Source: Euperipatoides rowelli (Eukaryota > Onychophora > Udeonychophora > Euonychophora > Peripatopsidae). From it: a stretch of 10,353 nucleotides of DNA. The notes below the pieces were generated by a model. The model was not told where the DNA came from. It searched no databases and saw only the letters and a program-made list of their open reading frames with translations. Position 1 is the first letter of the stretch; the number at the start of each line of letters is the position of its first letter. The DNA is taken from the NCBI GenBank assembly GCA_003024985.2, contig PXIH01S0058308.1; one strand, written 5' to 3'. A program made the translations under genes and the position numbers. Below, one piece after another: positions 8,056-10,353 of this stretch.

Positions 8056-8120
8056 AAACTACTACCATACAGCTAAGCACAAGCACAAAAACATCGACAA
8101 ATAAAAAATGTTGCCACTAA
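8056..8120 (+). CDS. RAB24: Rab24-like GTPase, terminal exon with CCH tail
   Basis: The exon follows the acceptor TTTTCCAG at 8054-8055. Completing the split codon (G+AA, Glu), it encodes a short hydrophilic tail, ETTTIQLSTSTSKT and then STNKKCCH, ending in TAA at 8118-8120. The length and Ser/Thr/Lys content suit the hypervariable domain of a Rab. The terminal Cys-Cys-His recalls the atypical CCHH end of mammalian RAB24, a poor geranylgeranylation motif compared with the usual CC, CXC or CCXX ends. Recovering such an ending in the predicted phase is the strongest support for both the splice model and the family call. Here one His follows the cysteines, not two. The AAATAAAAAATG inside the exon is coding, not a poly(A) signal. 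Confidence 0.85.
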
Positions 8121-8212
8121 GATCTAAACTTTGGAAAACCATAGCACATGTTACATCTGCTACAGATCTCATTCAAGTTGATGGATTTAACATGCAATAT
8201 TTTAATATTGTT

Positions 8213-8218
8213 AATAAA
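8213..8218 (+). terminator. Candidate poly(A) signal AATAAA of the Rab24-like gene
   Basis: AATAAA occurs 93 bases after the stop codon and is followed by an A-run. If used, the 3' untranslated region would be about 110-125 bases and would stop just before the minisatellite. Other AATAAA hexamers at 8929-8934, 8983-8988 and 9218-9223 lie in or after the minisatellite and could be used instead. Confidence 0.45.
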
Positions 8219-8267
8219 AAAAACTTAATCTGCATGGGAATTAATCTTGTCATTAGTGGTTATCAAA

Positions 8268-9146
8268 TCTAATCAATCAACAGACATCAAACCTTAGTCA
8301 ATCAGTAGAAAAAAAACTTAATCAATGAACATAACAAAACCTAAGTCTAAGAACAGAAATCATACCTTACTTAATGAACAGAAACACAACCACAGTTAAT
8401 GAGAAACATCCAAGCTTAATCAATGAACCAGAAACCAAAACTTAGTCAATGAACATAACAAATCTAAGTCTAAGAAGAGAAATCATACCTTACTCAACGA
8501 ACAGAAACACAACTATAGTTACTGAGAAAAATCCAAGCTTAATCAATGAACCAGAAACCCAAACTTAGTCAATGAACATAACAAAACCTAAGTCTAAGAA
8601 CAGAAATCATACCTTACTCAACGAACAGAAACACAACCATAGTTACTGAAAAAAATCCAAGCTTAATCAATGAACCCGAAACCAAAACTTAGTCAATGAA
8701 CATAACAAAACCTAAGTCTAAGAACAGAAATCATACCTTACTCAACGAACAGAAACACAACCATAGTTACTGAGAAAAATCCAAGCTTAATCAATGAACC
8801 AGAAACCAAAACTTAGTCAATGAACAAAAGCCATACCTCGGCCAATGGATAGAAATCAAACCTAAGTCATTGGGAACAAACCAAAGCTTAGAAATCAAAC
8901 CACAGTCAATGAGTAAAAACCAATCCTTAATAAATAAACCAGAAACCAAAACTCAGTCAAAGAACAAAGAAATACCTCAGCCAATAAATAGAAATCAAAC
9001 CTAAGAAATAGGCACAAACCATAGATTAGACAATGAATAGAAATCAAACCACAGTCAATGAGCAGAAAACAAACCTTAGTCAAATTAACAGAAACAAAAA
9101 CTTAGTCAATCAACAGAAATCCAATCTTAGGAATAAGGAGAAACCA
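8268..9146. repeat. Nested minisatellite: ~25-bp units in 124-bp higher-order repeats
   Basis: The basic unit of 24-26 bp resembles CTTAGTCAATGAACAGAAAC plus about five A/C-rich bases. Five diverged units (24, 25, 25, 24 and 26 bp) form a 124-bp higher-order repeat whose starts are at 8317, 8441, 8564, 8688 and 8812 (spacing 124, 123, 124, 124). The four full copies are nearly identical. After 8812 the units are more diverged, but a second higher-order pattern of about 139 bp is visible between the starts at 8837 and 8976. The + strand is strikingly rich in A and C and poor in G and T. A minus-strand open frame (8895-9083) is a repeat artefact. It is not a CRISPR array, since there are no unique spacers. 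Confidence 0.92.
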
Positions 9147-9484
9147 GAAATTATTTATACTGTCCAAACAACAAATATTTTAAAGTTTCCTTAAAAATAT
9201 GACTCTTTTTCAATGCTAATAAATAAAAAAGAGAAGAATATTTTTTTAATAGAGATTTTTTTCTAGATAATATTTTTTACTCTACATCTACTCTTTTTTA
9301 GATTTATTTAATCCACTCTAAATTTTTTCTATTTATTACTATATTTTTAGAATTTAAAATAATGTTGAAACAAAATGTTCAAATCAAAGGATCAGAAAGT
9401 AGTTTTTCCATAACACTGTGAATGTGTATNNTTAGCAAAGAATCTTCAGAGATGATTTTCCAACTGTAAAGAAAAATATTGATA
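9147..9484. other. AT-rich spacer with no feature
   Basis: T-rich and A-rich runs alternate (for example around 9240-9345). No open frame, repeat unit or RNA gene could be supported. An assembly gap of two Ns is at 9430-9431. Confidence 0.5.
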
Positions 9485-9512
9485 TTTTTTTTTAAATGCT
9501 ATATACTTTATT
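9485..9512 (-). terminator. Candidate minus-strand poly(A) signal and A-run
   Basis: On the minus strand AATAAA (complement of 9507-9512) is followed 13 bases later by nine As (complement of 9485-9493). This spacing fits a cleavage site, or the A-tail of a retroposed transcript. It is the main hint that a minus-strand transcript ends here, converging on the Rab gene. It could also be chance in AT-rich DNA. Confidence 0.35.
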
Positions 9513-10353
9513 AACATATACAAAATTATTCACATTCTTTAAAACAACATTTGGAACCTGAACAGTGTGTAATTGCTCTGTATTCTTGGTTACATACTGA
9601 ATAGTACAATAAACAGGTAAGAAATTATACATATCACATTTAGTTTTAAATGTTTTCACTATGAACCAATAGACAGTACTTACTGCACAAACACACATTT
9701 CTTGCTATGCTGTAAAACTTTAAAATGTATAATATCTCATGTCCTCATAATAGAGGAATATATCAACTCTATCATATATTTAATCCAAACTACTGTTTAT
9801 TTTAAACTAATTACAATTATGGAAGTATTTAATTCAGGTTGTAATCCCTTAACTAGTCTTACACACATAATTATTTTCCCAAATATACAAGACCAAATAT
9901 AAACACAAGCATGCCTTACCGTGTTCCAAAAATAGGAGGGATGGGGGATAGGTTTTAAATCAGTCTATTTTTTTTTCACAAGGTTAAAGGACATTTAATT
10001 TTGTATGTTTTAATAGTTTATCTAGAGCCAAGTTTTATTGTATGCATTATTGTTAAACTGTTTAATACTTATGTTAATGAAATCAACATTTCATTAATAT
10101 AAGAATTTAGGTTTATGTTTTTAAAAAAAAGGAAAGGCTTAGCCAAGAATAACATGTCATTTACTGTCATGCTCTTTTTCTGAAATCAGACAAGCCATGC
10201 TGTATTATATATTTTAATCTATGATTTTGGTTGTTATGTAGCATGCCAGGACTTATTAGCACAGAAGATTTCATAAAAATATAAAGAATTAAGAAATTAA
10301 ATCAAATATAATTCATATTTGAACCATTCACCTTTACGTCAGTAGTCACAAAT
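9513..10353 (-). other. Possible 3' untranslated region of a convergent minus-strand gene, otherwise unassigned
   Basis: No satellite or mobile element is seen and no conserved protein was recognised. The open frames 9492-9698 (minus) and 9702-9902 (plus) look like chance. On the minus strand a T-rich CTGATTTCAG (AG at complement of 10180-10181) is followed by a very short frame, EKEHDSK, with a stop at complement 10157-10159. This could be a terminal exon followed by about 640 bases of untranslated sequence ending at the AATAAA near 9507. It is weak evidence, given only as a possibility. A GGTAAGG-like donor on the minus strand near 9920 is a competing reading. Confidence 0.2.

Noticed and set aside
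8268-9146. CRISPR-like array of about 25-bp repeats
   Set aside because: Units are contiguous with no unique spacers, and the context is an animal intron-exon gene; it is a minisatellite.
9492-9902. Short open frames of 68 (minus) and 66 (plus) codons
   Set aside because: No recognisable domain or codon bias. The minus one overlaps the candidate poly(A) signal and reads like untranslated sequence.

Overview
The window is AT-rich, intron-dominated nuclear DNA from a multicellular animal. The evidence is spliced exons with GT/AG borders, a metazoan-type Rab gene, LINE and tRNA-derived SINE remnants, and long blocks of decayed microsatellite and minisatellite. There is no prokaryotic gene organisation. 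The species cannot be fixed from the sequence. The low GC content, GATA/GATG and GAGA satellites, tRNA-like short repeats and a retained Rab24 would suit a mollusc (a cephalopod, for example), another lophotrochozoan or a cnidarian, but that is a guess. Isolated Ns at 1969, 3025, 4520 and 9430-9431 indicate a draft assembly.

The only gene I can support is the 3' end of a Rab24-like small GTPase on the + strand. It has three exons: 191-241 (the ETSSKTG guanine-binding G5 motif), 5523-5585 (the last helix of the G domain, FNKIAEDYI) and 8056-8120 (a hypervariable Ser/Thr/Lys tail ending in KKCCH and a stop). All three introns touching these exons are phase 1, and the spliced frame runs unbroken to the stop. 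The earlier exons (P-loop, switch I, switch II) lie upstream of base 1. A candidate poly(A) signal follows at 8213-8218.

The first complete intron (242-5522, about 5.3 kb) contains a G-quadruplex-capable G-rich repeat (509-530), AAGTC-rich patches (792-870 and 1148-1212), a degenerate minisatellite (about 1535-2075), about 1.65 kb of featureless AT-rich DNA, and a compound satellite. The satellite runs from a tetranucleotide block (3730-4040), through about 1.25 kb of purine-rich GAGA DNA (4041-5290), to tetranucleotides again (5305-5420). The second intron (5586-8055, about 2.5 kb) is a graveyard of retroelements: a minus-strand tRNA-derived fragment, three tandem 78-bp tRNA-like units (6351-6584), a possible Penelope-like reverse transcriptase scrap, and the frameshifted 3' end of a LINE with its AATA-type tail (to about 7922).

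Downstream of the gene lies a nested minisatellite (8268-9146). Its units of about 25 bp are organised into 124-bp higher-order repeats. The last 850 bp may be the 3' untranslated region of a convergent minus-strand gene, based on an AATAAA signal followed by an A-run on that strand; this is tentative. Most long open frames here are by-products of repeats and are not annotated as genes. I found no sign of a new multi-gene system. The most useful results are the Rab24 exons, which ORF calling alone would miss, and the unusual repeat architectures around them.
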